A stretch of DNA of 64,000 nt, from contig NZ_CP088285.1 in the NCBI RefSeq assembly GCF_011516645.4, positions 3,924,501-3,988,500 of the forward strand. The letters run 5' to 3'. Of this stretch, positions 50,432-60,383 are shown in pieces. Source of the DNA: Bradyrhizobium septentrionale. GTDB taxonomy: Bacteria > Pseudomonadota > Alphaproteobacteria > Rhizobiales > Xanthobacteraceae. Both the position numbers and the translations under genes were made by a program. Position 1 is the first letter of the stretch, and every line of letters begins with the position of its first letter. The notes below the pieces were generated by a model. It did no database searches and had not been told where the DNA came from. It saw only the letters and a list, made by a program, of their open reading frames with translations.

Positions 50432-51527
50432 CTACTCCGTTTTCGCCGATGCGCGCGCTGGCATGATGCGGAAGGCGCGGTTCTCCTTGATCCAGGCGGC
50501 GCGCTCGTCGCGCAGCATGGTGCGGCGGACCTTGCCGGAATCATCGCGCGACGTCGTTGCCGTCCTCGCCGATGATGCGGAGCTTCGCGGTCTCGCCGAT
50601 CTTGCCGACCGAACCCTTGTGCGCCATCCACTCGACGCCGGAGATCACGCAGGCGCCCTGCCGCTCGGTGCCGCCATAGAGCTCCCAGACCCGCTCCGGG
50701 CCGAGCCACTCGATCCACTTCTCCTTCAGCCAGGGCGGCATCGGCGCTGCCATGTGAAATACGATCTGCAGGCTGGAGACGTCGTAGCGGTTGCGCACTT
50801 CCTCTGGCAGCGCCCAGATCCGGTGCATCATGGTCGGCACGAAGTTGACCCATTGCACGCGCTCGCGCTCGATCAGCCGCAGCGTCTCCTCGGCGTCGAA
50901 CTTCACCATGCCGGTCAGCCGCCCGCCGCCGAACAGCGCGGAATGCGACAGGATGAACGGCGCGTTGTGATAGAGCGGCCCCGGATTGAGCAGCGACGCC
51001 TCAAACGGAATCCCGAGCAGCGGCGGCGTCGTGGTATCGATCACGGCGGGGTTGTGATCGAGGATCACCTTCGGCCGTCCGGTCGAGCCGCCGCTCGTCA
51101 TCGCCTTCCAGTAGCGCGCAACCGGCGCATCGAGCGGCTCCTCGGAGAATCCTTCAGGCACGAAATTCACCGGCAGAGAATTCGGCGCATTCCAGTCGGC
51201 CTCGCCGCCGACCACCAGCGACGGTTTCAGGATCTCGAGCACCGCGGCGGCTTCGCCGCGCGGCAGCCGCCACGACAGCGAGGTCGGCGTCGCGCCGCAT
51301 TTCCACACCGCAAAGGAGGTCTCGAAGAACGCGTTGCTGTTGGGCAGCCCGATCGCAACGAAGTCGCCGGGCTTGACGCCCTTGGCGGCGAACGCCCGCG
51401 CCCGCGCATTGGCGCGGCGCTCGAGCTCGAGCCAGGTCAGCGCTTCAGCGCCGTGACTGACGGCGATCGCGTCGAGCGGCTTGCGTTCGGCATACCAGCG
51501 CGGCACGTCGGCTAAGGGGATCAGCAT
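50432..51527 (-). pseudogene. Acyl-CoA ligase relic with internal deletion
   Basis: The N-terminal 320 residues are a normal AMP-binding ligase (MTSGGSTGRPKVILDH, FVPTMMHRIWALP, ELYGGTERQGACV). The frame then runs LRIIGEDGNDVAR and stops. The sequence continues in the next frame as RDDSGKVRRTMLRDERAAW to a stop at 50432-50434, which is the C-terminal end of such ligases. The block of about 150 residues with the TGD motif and the C-terminal swivel is missing between them. It looks like a clean internal deletion that left a frameshift. No ribosome site stands out before the ATG at 51527. Confidence 0.82.
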
Positions 51528-51834
51528 GGGGCGTTTCCGTCAGAAAGGGGGCGGCTTGAAGCGCTCTTGTTGCAGGGATGTGGCCAAAGCCACGGCCGCC
51601 ACTTCACCAACTATGCGGTCGCCGTGTCAAGCCGACGGCCGCCGATACGGCCGGTATCATGCTGAGGGAATTGCGGAATCCCGGTTACCTAAAAGCCCCG
51701 TCAAGATTCCGGTAAAGTTCAAGCGATCGCGCTAAGCCGGACTTTACGGGGGGACGGCATGGTGGCCCGTGCGGTTGCGTGCCGGGCCTGTCGATCGACG
51801 CGCCCGGTCCCCAATGTCTTCGAGGACGACGACG

Positions 51835-52155
51835 ATGACGAGCAATGGAGCACGGATCAAGGTCAGTCGCGAGCCGCGGCGCCAGCTCAACAATCGTGCG
51901 GCCTGGATCACGGTCGATGACGGCGCAACCGAAAGCGCCTGCGCCGTGGTCGACATCTCGCCCGGCGGCGCCAAGATCACGACCGAGGTCGAGTTCGAGG
52001 TGAAGGACCGCCTTGCGCTGACATTGCTCGCCGATCACGCCAAGCGCTATCCCTGCGAGGTGGTGTGGCGGCGCGGCAAGACCTACGGGCTCAAATTCGT
52101 GGTGGCGGAGCCTGAGCCCGCCGAGCCGGCCGCGGAACCGGCCGGCGTTATCTAG
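51835..52155 (+). CDS. PilZ-domain protein
   Basis: 106 aa from the ATG at 51835, with GAGG upstream; an earlier ATG at 51814 is possible. Resembles PilZ c-di-GMP-binding proteins: REPRRQLNNRAAWITVDD (R-x-x-x-R), CAVVDISPGGAKITTEVEFEVKDRLALTL (D-x-S-x-x-G) and VVWRRGKTYGLKF. The RxxxR arm is imperfect, so c-di-GMP binding is not assured. Stand-alone PilZ proteins control motility or surface polysaccharide. An Ala/Pro/Glu tail ends it. Confidence 0.82.
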   Translation: MTSNGARIKVSREPRRQLNNRAAWITVDDGATESACAVVDISPGGAKITTEVEFEVKDRLALTLLADHAKRYPCEVVWRRGKTYGLKFVVAEPEPAEPAAEPAGVI

Positions 52156-52243
52156 CATTCATCGACTAGTATTCGACCGGTTGCTCAGCGGAGCAAACCG
52201 CCGATCGTATCGCCGCGACCTCGGCGGCTCGCGCAAGCGCGCC

Positions 52244-52516
52244 TCAGCGTCCCGTTGATGCGTTGTTGCCGGTCGTGCCCATCGAGCTTCCCGGAAGGGC
52301 CGGTGCCGCACTGCCGGCGCTGCTGCCGGACGACGGCGCAACGCGCTGGCCGGTCTGGGTCGGAAGCGCGCTCCCGCCGACGCCGCCCGACGAAGTCGCA
52401 CGGTCGCCTGGCCGGGGCGGCAGGGCGCTGCCGCCGCCCGTGCTCTGCGCAAGAAGCTGGGCCGGCGCGAGCACGAGGCCGGCGGCGATGATGATGGCGT
52501 GTTTGTTCCTGAGCAT
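52244..52516 (-). CDS. Small exported Gly/Ser/Pro-rich protein
   Basis: 90 aa; ATG preceded by GGAG. A signal peptide (HAIIIAAGLVLAPAQLLAQS) is followed by low-complexity Gly/Ser/Ala/Pro sequence with a repeated G-S-A-L-P motif (GGGSALPPRPG, VGGSALPTQTG, SAAPALPGSS). The function is unknown; a surface or wall role is possible. Confidence 0.7.
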   Translation of the reverse strand: MLRNKHAIIIAAGLVLAPAQLLAQSTGGGSALPPRPGDRATSSGGVGGSALPTQTGQRVAPSSGSSAGSAAPALPGSSMGTTGNNASTGR

Positions 52517-52714
52517 GCGCTACTCCGAGATCAGGCGGTGAGGCTGCTTCACTATATAGGGCCGCGACGGAGACGAGACATCCGCCTGGCCGTCAAGCAG
52601 GCCCTCAAGATTGCGTGTCAATAACGGCGGCCATGTTGGTCTCGTTCCCGGCAGCCGCGTCAACTGCGAAGCAAATATCCGTGTGGAGCGCACTTGGTGC
52701 GCGGACGTTCACGA

Positions 52715-53608
52715 TCAGTCCCGATAGCGCAGCGCGTCGACCAGCAGGGCGAAGGCCGGTGAGGATTGCCGGCGGCTCGGATAATAGAGGTGATAGCCGG
52801 GGAATGGCGCGCACCAGTCGTCGAGCACCTGGACCAGCTGGCCCTTGGCCAGTTGCGCCTCCACCTGATCCTCGGCCACATAGGCGAGCCCCAGCCCGGC
52901 CAACGCGGCCTTGATCCGCAGCGCGGTGCTGTTGAAAATCAATTGTCCGTCGACGCGGACCTTGATCGCGCGTCCGCGTTTCTCGAATTCCCAGGCATAG
53001 ATGCCGCCATGGGTCGGCAGGCGAATGTTGATGCAGGTGTGCTGTGTCAGGTCCTGCGGCCGCTTCGGTCGCTCCCGCCTCTTGAAGTAGGTGGGCGCGC
53101 CGACCACGACCATGCGGAAATCCGGCGCGATCCGCACCGCGATCATGTCCTTGGCCAGCTGTTCGCCGAGGCGAACGCCGGCGTCAAAACGCTCGGCTAC
53201 GATGTTGGCGAGCCCGTTGTCGACGGTCAGCTCCACCTTGATGTCGGGATAGCGCGGCAGAAACTTTTCCAGCGCCGGCCACAGGATGGTCTCGGCCGCG
53301 TGCTCGCCGGCATTGATGCGGATGGTGCCGGCCGGTTTCTCGCGCAGGGCGTTGAGCGCGGCGAGCTCGGCCTCGATTTCCTCGAAGCGCGGACCGACGC
53401 CCTGCAGCAGCCGCTCGCCGGCCTCGGTCGGCGCGACGCTGCGCGTGGTGCGGGTCAGAAGCCGCACGCCGAGCCGTTCCTCCAGCGCGCGCATGGTGTG
53501 GCTGAGCGCCGATTGCGAGACGCCGAGCCTTGCCGCGGCGCGGGTGAAGCTGCGGTCGCGCGCGACCGCGAGGAAGGCGATCAGGTCGTTGACGTCATGC
53601 CGCGGCAT
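52715..53608 (-). CDS. LysR family regulator
   Basis: 297 aa from the ATG at 53608; a TTG four codons upstream is in frame. HTH: LIAFLAVARDRSFTRAAARLGVSQSALSHTMRALEERLGVRLLTRTTRSVAPT, then the LysR substrate-binding domain (GTIRINAGEHAAETI, GFRMVVVGAPTYF-like). It belongs to the DsdC/CrgA-like subgroup by its shape. Divergent from an aldo-keto reductase across 109 bp, so it is the likely regulator. Confidence 0.92.
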   Translation of the reverse strand: MPRHDVNDLIAFLAVARDRSFTRAAARLGVSQSALSHTMRALEERLGVRLLTRTTRSVAPTEAGERLLQGVGPRFEEIEAELAALNALREKPAGTIRINAGEHAAETILWPALEKFLPRYPDIKVELTVDNGLANIVAERFDAGVRLGEQLAKDMIAVRIAPDFRMVVVGAPTYFKRRERPKRPQDLTQHTCINIRLPTHGGIYAWEFEKRGRAIKVRVDGQLIFNSTALRIKAALAGLGLAYVAEDQVEAQLAKGQLVQVLDDWCAPFPGYHLYYPSRRQSSPAFALLVDALRYRD

Positions 53609-53651
53609 TGATGAATCCAACTCATAAGTCCATCCCGATTTTTACGTCTAA

Positions 53652-55045
<1,394 letters not shown>

Positions 55046-55075
55046 GCCGGTGGCTGCCTCACGCGCGCGTGCTAC

Positions 55076-55545
55076 TGAGTTGCCCGACGGGGCAAGCCCC
55101 CGCAGCAAAAACATTTCGCTTTATCAGAAATATAACTCGGTGTATGGTTCGCCCGTCTCACCCGATCGAGGGGCGCTTCGCGGTCGTCACGAACGCGGTG
55201 TGGGATGCGGTGGACGCCGAGCGTGTGACTGACGAGAACACGCAAGGCGGACGGTGAAGTCGTGTGGTCCTGACGCCCTAGCGGCAGGTGTCTCGTCGCA
55301 ACACGCGAAGGCGTGATGCGAGGGCGGTGACAAACAAGCCCAGTCTCGCCGGGGAGAGCACGAAATAAGCCGTAACCCATCGCGCAGGGAAAGCCGGATT
55401 GCTCCGGTTACACCTGTGGTCCTACCCCCGAGCTTTCTACCCATTGCTCGGGGCCCATGGGTGCGATCGGCACCCGGCTTTCCCTGCGCCCTCTGTTCAA
55501 GAGGAGGGTGAAACGAAGAGCAAGACTCGGACAAATCATGTCGCG
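55076..55545. other. Structured non-coding element, possible RNA
   Basis: A 470-bp stretch with no sensible reading frame but much potential pairing. GCGCAGGGAAAGCCGG (55382-55397) is exactly complementary to CCGGCTTTCCCTGCGC (55474-55489). The loop between them contains CCCCGAG/CTCGGGG and GGGTGC/GCACCC hairpins. Upstream, CACGCGAAGGCGTG and GGGGCAAGCCCC are further hairpins. I recall closely similar sequence scattered in Bradyrhizobium-group genomes, so this may be a mobile or RNA-coding repeat. I cannot confirm that without a search. Confidence 0.6.
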
Positions 55546-55573
55546 AGAACGCGAAGCTGCGTCCCCACCCACA

Positions 55574-55678
55574 CTGTCATCGCCCGGTTCGACCGGGCGA
55601 TCCAGTACGCCGCGGCCTCTCGGCCCAAGCAAAGCTGTCTCTGGAATACTGGATCACCCGCATGCGCGGGTGATGACA
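55574..55678. repeat. Dispersed repeat, family B copy 3
   Basis: CTGTCATCGCCCGGTTCGAC at one end and GCATGCGCGGGTGATGAC at the other; shares GGCGATCCAGTACGCCGCGG and CTCTGGAATACTGGATCACC with 38943-39046. Confidence 0.85.
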
Positions 55679-55693
55679 CCGCAAATAAGTTGT

Positions 55694-56143
55694 TCACCGC
55701 CTCCACGCCATCTTCAGCACCGGGCGTCCCGAGGTCGGGTTGATGTCTTCGCCGGCATGCACAAAGCCGTTGCGTTCATAGAAGCGGATGGCGCGGGCGT
55801 TGTCCTTGTTGACCAAGAGCGTGACGCCGGTTGGCGACAGGCGCTTGGCTTCATCGAGCATCGCGCTTGCCAGCGGCGAGCCCCAGTGCGCGGGATCGAC
55901 CACGAGCTGGTCGAGATAGCCGGTGTTGTCGATGGTGACGAAGCCGGCCAGCGCGCCGCTCTCTTCCGCGACGACGATCGCGGCATCGCGCACCAATTCG
56001 TTGCGCCAGCGCTCGCGCCACCATGCCACGCGTGCGTCGAAATCGATCGACGGATAGGCCTGCTGCCAGGTCTGCCGCCACAGCTCGATGGCGGCGTCTT
56101 CATCCGCGGCGCGATAGGGACGGAGCGCGAAGGCGTGTGCCAC
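55694..56143 (-). CDS. GNAT-family N-acetyltransferase
   Basis: 149 aa, GTG start placed directly after the upstream stop (TAGGTG). The GNAT fold is visible: FALRPYRAADEDAAIELWRQTW (alpha1), AGFVTIDNTGYLDQLVVDPAHWGSPLASAMLDEAKR (motif A; R/Q-x-x-G-x-G loop reads HWGSPLA, so degenerate) and LLVNKDNARAIRFYERNGFVHAGED (motif B, typical). The acetyl acceptor is unknown. Last gene of the operon that begins at 58639. Confidence 0.85.
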   Translation of the reverse strand: MAHAFALRPYRAADEDAAIELWRQTWQQAYPSIDFDARVAWWRERWRNELVRDAAIVVAEESGALAGFVTIDNTGYLDQLVVDPAHWGSPLASAMLDEAKRLSPTGVTLLVNKDNARAIRFYERNGFVHAGEDINPTSGRPVLKMAWRR

Positions 56144-57172
56144 CTACCGTTCCGTCAGCTTCAGCTCGATGCGGCGGTTGCGCTTGTAGGCGTCTTCGGT
56201 CTGCGCGGTGTCGAGCGGCTGGAATTCGGCGAAGCCGGCGGCGACCAGGCGCTGCGCGGGCACGCCGAGCGAGACCAGATATTGCACCACCGAGATCGCG
56301 CGCGCCGACGACAGCTCCCAGTTCGACTTGAACAGCGGGCTGTTGATCGGCCGCACGTCGGTATGGCCGTCGACCCGCAGTACCCAGGCGATCTCGGCCG
56401 GGATCTGCTTGTCCAGATCGATCAGCGCATTGGCCACGGTGTCGAGTTCGGTCTTGCCCTCCGCCAGCAGCGTCGCCTGGCCGGTGTCGAAGAACACTTC
56501 CGACTGGAACACGAAGCGGTCGCCGACGATGCGGATGTCCGGCCGGTTGCCGAGGATCGCGCGCAGCCGGCCGAAGAACTCCGAGCGGTATTTCGACAGT
56601 TCCTGCACCCGCTGCGCCAGCGCGACGTTGAGGCGCGAGCCGAGATCGGCGATCCGGCTCTGCGATTCCTTGTCGCGCTTCTCGGAGGCGTCGAGCGCTT
56701 CCTCGAGCGCGGCGAGCTGGCGGCGCAGCGCGCTGATCTGCTGGTTCAGCACCTCGATCTGCGCCAGCGCGCGCGACGACACGCTCTTCTCGGACTCCAG
56801 CGCCTTGTTGAGCTCGTTGGCGCGGCCCTGCGCGTCGTTGCCGGAACTGGCGAGCCCCTCATAGAGCCCTTTCATGCGGTCGCGCTCGCCTTCGGCGGAG
56901 GCGAGCCCGGCGCGGAGCTGCGAGATCTGGTCGTCGAGCGTCAGCTTGGAGAGCTTCTCCAGCGACAACAGCTCGTTGAGCTGGGCGATCTTGGCGGTGA
57001 GCTGTTCCAGCGCCTTGTCCTTGCCGGTGACCTCCTGCGACAGGAAGAACTGCACCACGAGGAACACCGACAACAGGAACACGATCGACAGCACCAGCGT
57101 CGACAGCGCGTCGACAAAGCCGGGCCAGTAGTTGAAGCCGGATTCGCTGCGGCGCGAGCGGGCGAGGGCCAT
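56144..57172 (-). CDS. MotB/OmpA-like peptidoglycan-binding membrane protein
   Basis: 342 aa. Residues about 18-45 are one membrane helix (VDALSTLVLSIVFLLSVFLVVQFFL) starting with the FVDALSTL pattern of stator-type proteins. Residues about 50-205 are a long coiled coil (repeated LNELLSLEKLSKL, ALEEALDASEKRDKE). The C-terminal 130 residues are OmpA-like: VFFDTGQATLLAEGKTELD, VDGHTDVRPIN and LSSARAISVVQYLVSLGVPAQRLVAAGFAEF. It should span the periplasm and grip peptidoglycan. Together with the MotA/TolQ-like protein it resembles a proton-driven stator or wall-linked machine without being a standard flagellar MotB. Confidence 0.85.
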   Translation of the reverse strand: MALARSRRSESGFNYWPGFVDALSTLVLSIVFLLSVFLVVQFFLSQEVTGKDKALEQLTAKIAQLNELLSLEKLSKLTLDDQISQLRAGLASAEGERDRMKGLYEGLASSGNDAQGRANELNKALESEKSVSSRALAQIEVLNQQISALRRQLAALEEALDASEKRDKESQSRIADLGSRLNVALAQRVQELSKYRSEFFGRLRAILGNRPDIRIVGDRFVFQSEVFFDTGQATLLAEGKTELDTVANALIDLDKQIPAEIAWVLRVDGHTDVRPINSPLFKSNWELSSARAISVVQYLVSLGVPAQRLVAAGFAEFQPLDTAQTEDAYKRNRRIELKLTER

Positions 57173-57262
57173 TCGGTTTCCCTTTATCTAAAGCGTTTTC
57201 AAGCGAAGTGGATACCGGTTCGCGTGAAGAAAACGCGTCAAAACAAGAAGGCTTTGACGCAG

Positions 57263-57634
57263 TCAGTCCTGCGGCGCGTGACAGACGGCCTCGATGTTGT
57301 GGCCGTCGGGATCGAGCACGAAGGCGCCGTAGTAGTTTGCATGATAGTGCGGCCGAATTCCCGGCCGTCCATTGTCCCTGCCGCCGGCCCTGATCGCGTC
57401 CTCGTAGAAGCGATCGACGGTGGCGCGATCGCTTGCGGTGAAGGCGATGTGGGCGCCGGTCTGCGGCGTGTCGCGGCGGCCGATCCAGAAGAACGCCTTC
57501 GGGCCAACGCCATAACCCGCGAACTCCGGTCCTTCGGCGTACAGGCGGCTGATGCCGAGCGACCGCAAGGCCACGTCATAGAACGCCTTGGATCGCTCGA
57601 TATCGCTGATGCCGATGGTCACGTGGTCCAGCAC
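57263..57634 (-). CDS. VOC/glyoxalase-like protein
   Basis: 123 aa. The vicinal oxygen chelate fold is clear: MLDHVTIGISDIERSKAFYDVAL (metal His in DHVTI), HIAFTASDRATVDRFYEDAIRAGG and YHANYYGAFVLDPDGHNIEAVCH (metal Glu). It could be a glyoxalase, dioxygenase or resistance protein. Its place between the two stator-like genes (15 bp after the MotA-like stop, 90 bp before the MotB-like start) is unusual. Confidence 0.88.
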   Translation of the reverse strand: MLDHVTIGISDIERSKAFYDVALRSLGISRLYAEGPEFAGYGVGPKAFFWIGRRDTPQTGAHIAFTASDRATVDRFYEDAIRAGGRDNGRPGIRPHYHANYYGAFVLDPDGHNIEAVCHAPQD

Positions 57635-57649
57635 ACAGGCCTCCGCGGC

Positions 57650-58639
57650 TCAACTCTTCTCGGGCTGTCGGGCAAGGCGCTCGAGCAGCCGCTTGATCTC
57701 GCGGTTCTGCTCGCCCTGGCCGTCGGCCCATTCGCGGATCATCTGCTGCTCGGTGCGCATATGCGCGACCAGCCCCTGGATCGCCTCCGCGAGATTGGCC
57801 ATCGCCGCCGTAGTGTTGCGGCCGCCGCCGCTTCCGTCCTCGAGCGCAGTCCGGAGGCGGTCGATCGCCCCCTGCATGTCGCCGGTGACGCCACTTTCGT
57901 CGCCGGAAATGCCGCGCACGGTGGTGGCGAGCCAGTCCTCGAGGTCGGTGTAGAAGCGGTTCTGGGCCTGGCTCGATTGCAGATCGAGGAAACCGAGGAT
58001 CAGGGAGCCGGCGAGGCCGAACAGCGAGGACGAGAACGAGATGCCCATGCCGCCGAGCGGGGCGGCCAGCCCCTCCTTCAGCGTATCGAACAATGCGCCG
58101 GAATCGCCGCCGACCTTGAGCCCGTCGATCACCTTGCCGACCGAGCCCACCGTCTCGATCAGGCCCCAGAAAGTGCCGAGCAGGCCGAGGAACACCAAAA
58201 GGCCGGTCATGTAGCGCGAGATGTCGCGGGCTTCATCGAGCCGGGTTGCGATCGAATCGAGCAGATGCCGCATGGTCTGCTGCGAGATCGACATCCGGCC
58301 CGAGCGCTCGCCGCCGAGGATGGCGGCCATGGGGGCAAGCAGCTTCGGGCGGCGGTCGATCGCAAGCCCGGGATCGGCGATGCGGAAATTATTGACCCAG
58401 GCGACCTCGGGATAGAGCCGGATCACCTGGCGGAACGCCAGGATGATGCCGATCAAGAGCACCGCGCCGATCAGGGCGTTCAGGCCGGGATTGGCGAAGA
58501 AGGCGGTGACGATCTGCTTGTACAGCACGACCCCGACCAGGCCGCAAAGCACCAGGAACACCAGCATCCGCACCAGGAAGATCCGGGGCGAGGACAGTTT
58601 GCTCAGTTCGATCTCCATATCGGAGCGGGAAGGGGGCAT
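57650..58639 (-). CDS. MotA/TolQ/ExbB-like membrane protein
   Basis: 329 aa from the ATG at 58639; an upstream GTG at 58687 and an ATG at 58618 are alternatives and none has a clear ribosome site. Membrane helices lie near residues 20-40, 50-70, 145-170 and 190-215. The MotA/TolQ/ExbB channel region is visible as YMTGLLVFLGLLGTFWGLIETVGSVGKVIDGL and LKEGLAAPLGGMGISFSSSLFGLAGSLILGFLDLQSSQAQNRFY. The C-terminal 90 residues are soluble with a Gly-rich linker and helices. It pairs with the MotB/OmpA-like protein to convert ion flow into motion across the wall. Confidence 0.85.
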   Translation of the reverse strand: MPPSRSDMEIELSKLSSPRIFLVRMLVFLVLCGLVGVVLYKQIVTAFFANPGLNALIGAVLLIGIILAFRQVIRLYPEVAWVNNFRIADPGLAIDRRPKLLAPMAAILGGERSGRMSISQQTMRHLLDSIATRLDEARDISRYMTGLLVFLGLLGTFWGLIETVGSVGKVIDGLKVGGDSGALFDTLKEGLAAPLGGMGISFSSSLFGLAGSLILGFLDLQSSQAQNRFYTDLEDWLATTVRGISGDESGVTGDMQGAIDRLRTALEDGSGGGRNTTAAMANLAEAIQGLVAHMRTEQQMIREWADGQGEQNREIKRLLERLARQPEKS

Positions 58640-58699
58640 TGCCGGATCATCCGTTCGCGAAGGCCGCATCTGCCAGCAATATGGCACAGCGGCGGAGTG

Positions 58700-59171
58700 A
58701 GGAAAGCCGAATCCAAAGCGGGCGCGCAGAACCTTGGGTTGAAACCGGGCGGGTTGCTGCCGCTTCGCCTAGCTTTCCAGCCCGGTCCGCGCATCGCCAT
58801 TGGCGCCGGAGCCGGTCCGGTCAGCAGATCGCGTGCGGGCCGCACGCACCATCGGGTGAGGCAAGTGCCGTGACCGGTGATTCGTTCGCTGCGCCTCATG
58901 ATGTTGCGATGTGCGGCATTCCTGCGCAGGCAATTGACCTATTCCCGCTCACGCAGTCGTTAATGCATTCCCACAGCCTGCGATGGAACCCACTCACAAT
59001 CCGGTGACTCGCTAAAACATGCCACGAAATCAGTGCGATAGGTTTGTGTGACATTGAGCCGCCCGACAAACGCTTTGCATCGCAGCAAGCGGGTTTTACT
59101 TTCAGCAACAGAAGCGGTGTCGGTGTGACGCCGCCGTTTGTTTATTGCAACCCACAGGGGCGATCATCTCA
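58700..59171. other. Intergenic interval before the efflux operon
   Basis: About 470 bp with no gene; divergent promoters for the MotA-like gene and the RND operon must lie here. It is visibly less GC-rich near 58920-59160. No clear regulator gene or strong palindrome was found. Confidence 0.5.
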
Positions 59172-60377
59172 ATGTCTGGACTTCGCGCGCAATCGGCATG
59201 CATTGCTCTGATGCTGGCCGTGACGGCGCCACTGCTTGCTGGCTGCGACGAGCCGAGTACTGCAGCCGCCGCCGTACAAGCATCACCCGAGCCGGACGTC
59301 AGTGTCGTCACTGTGAAGCCGCAGGTGCGCGCGATGGTGCGCGAGCTGCCGGGCCGCATCGCACCGACCCGCGTTTCCGAGGTGCGCCCGCGCGTCTCCG
59401 GCATCGTCGTGAACCGCATGTTCCATCAGGGCAGCGAGGTGAAGGTCGGCGATCCCTTGTACCAGATCGATCCGCGCCCATTCGAAGTCGAATTGCAGTC
59501 GACCGAGGCGGCGCTGGCGCGCGCCAAGGCGGTGCAGGAGCAGGCGTCGCTGCAGGCGCGCCGTATAGCCACTTTGACTGCCCAGCGCGCGGCGGCGGAA
59601 GCCGAGAACGAAAAGGCGATCGCAACCCTGAAGGGGGCCGAAGCCGACGTGCAGGGCCGCGAGGCCGATGTCGCGCGCGCCAGGCTCAATCTGGATTACG
59701 CGACGATCCGCGCGCCGATCGACGGCACCATCGGTGCCGCGCTGGTCAGCGAGGGCGCGCTCGTGGTGCAGAACGACGCCGCGAGCCTTGCGACCATCCA
59801 GCAGCTCGATCCGATCTATGCCGACTTCCAGCAGTCGGTCACCGAGATGAATCAGCTGCGCCGCGCCTTCGAGAGCGGTGACCTCGACCGCATTGCGTCG
59901 GACGCAATGAAGGTCCGCCTCGTGCTCGACGACGGCTCGATCTATCCGATACCGGGCAAGCTGCTGTTCTCCGACGCCAAGGTCGACGCCCATACCGGGC
60001 AGGTGACCCTGCGCGGCGAGTTCCCGAATCCCAATCGCATCCTGCTGCCGGGCATGTATGTCCGTGTGCAGATCGAGCAGGGCATCGACTCGGATGCGAT
60101 CGCGGTGCCGCAGCAGGCGATCCAGCGCAATGGCGGCGGCGGCAGCGAGGTGTTCGTCGTCAAGGACGACAACCTCGTCGCGGTGCAGCCGGTGCGTACC
60201 GGCTCGCTGCAGGGCGGCCACTGGTTCGTGACCGAAGGCCTCAAGGCCGGCGACATGGTCGTGGTCGAGGGGTTCCAGAAATTCGCCGCCGGCGACAAGG
60301 TGCGGCCGCAGGCCTGGCGTGACATCGACGCTGCTGCAATGACGGATTCGCAGCAGACCGCGCACGCGGTGCGGTGA
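59172..60377 (+). CDS. RND efflux periplasmic adaptor (MexA/AcrA type)
   Basis: 401 aa from the ATG at 59172; a TTG at 59145 would bury the signal. The leader ends in lipobox LLAGC, so the mature protein is a lipoprotein. Adaptor blocks: LPGRIAPTRVSEVRPRVSGIVV, GSEVKVGDPLYQIDPRPFE (lipoyl half), a coiled-coil hairpin, LDYATIRAPIDGTIGAALVSEGALV and the beta-barrel region LLPGMYVRVQIEQG. It links the RND pump to an outer-membrane channel, which is not encoded here. Confidence 0.92.
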   Translation: MSGLRAQSACIALMLAVTAPLLAGCDEPSTAAAAVQASPEPDVSVVTVKPQVRAMVRELPGRIAPTRVSEVRPRVSGIVVNRMFHQGSEVKVGDPLYQIDPRPFEVELQSTEAALARAKAVQEQASLQARRIATLTAQRAAAEAENEKAIATLKGAEADVQGREADVARARLNLDYATIRAPIDGTIGAALVSEGALVVQNDAASLATIQQLDPIYADFQQSVTEMNQLRRAFESGDLDRIASDAMKVRLVLDDGSIYPIPGKLLFSDAKVDAHTGQVTLRGEFPNPNRILLPGMYVRVQIEQGIDSDAIAVPQQAIQRNGGGGSEVFVVKDDNLVAVQPVRTGSLQGGHWFVTEGLKAGDMVVVEGFQKFAAGDKVRPQAWRDIDAAAMTDSQQTAHAVR

Positions 60378-60383
60378 TCCGAC

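Noticed and set aside
55457..58873. Very long open frame on the plus strand (1138 codons).
   Set aside because: Antisense to the GNAT, MotB-like, VOC and MotA-like genes. Composition (Glu/Arg/Gln/His-rich) is that of a shadow frame.
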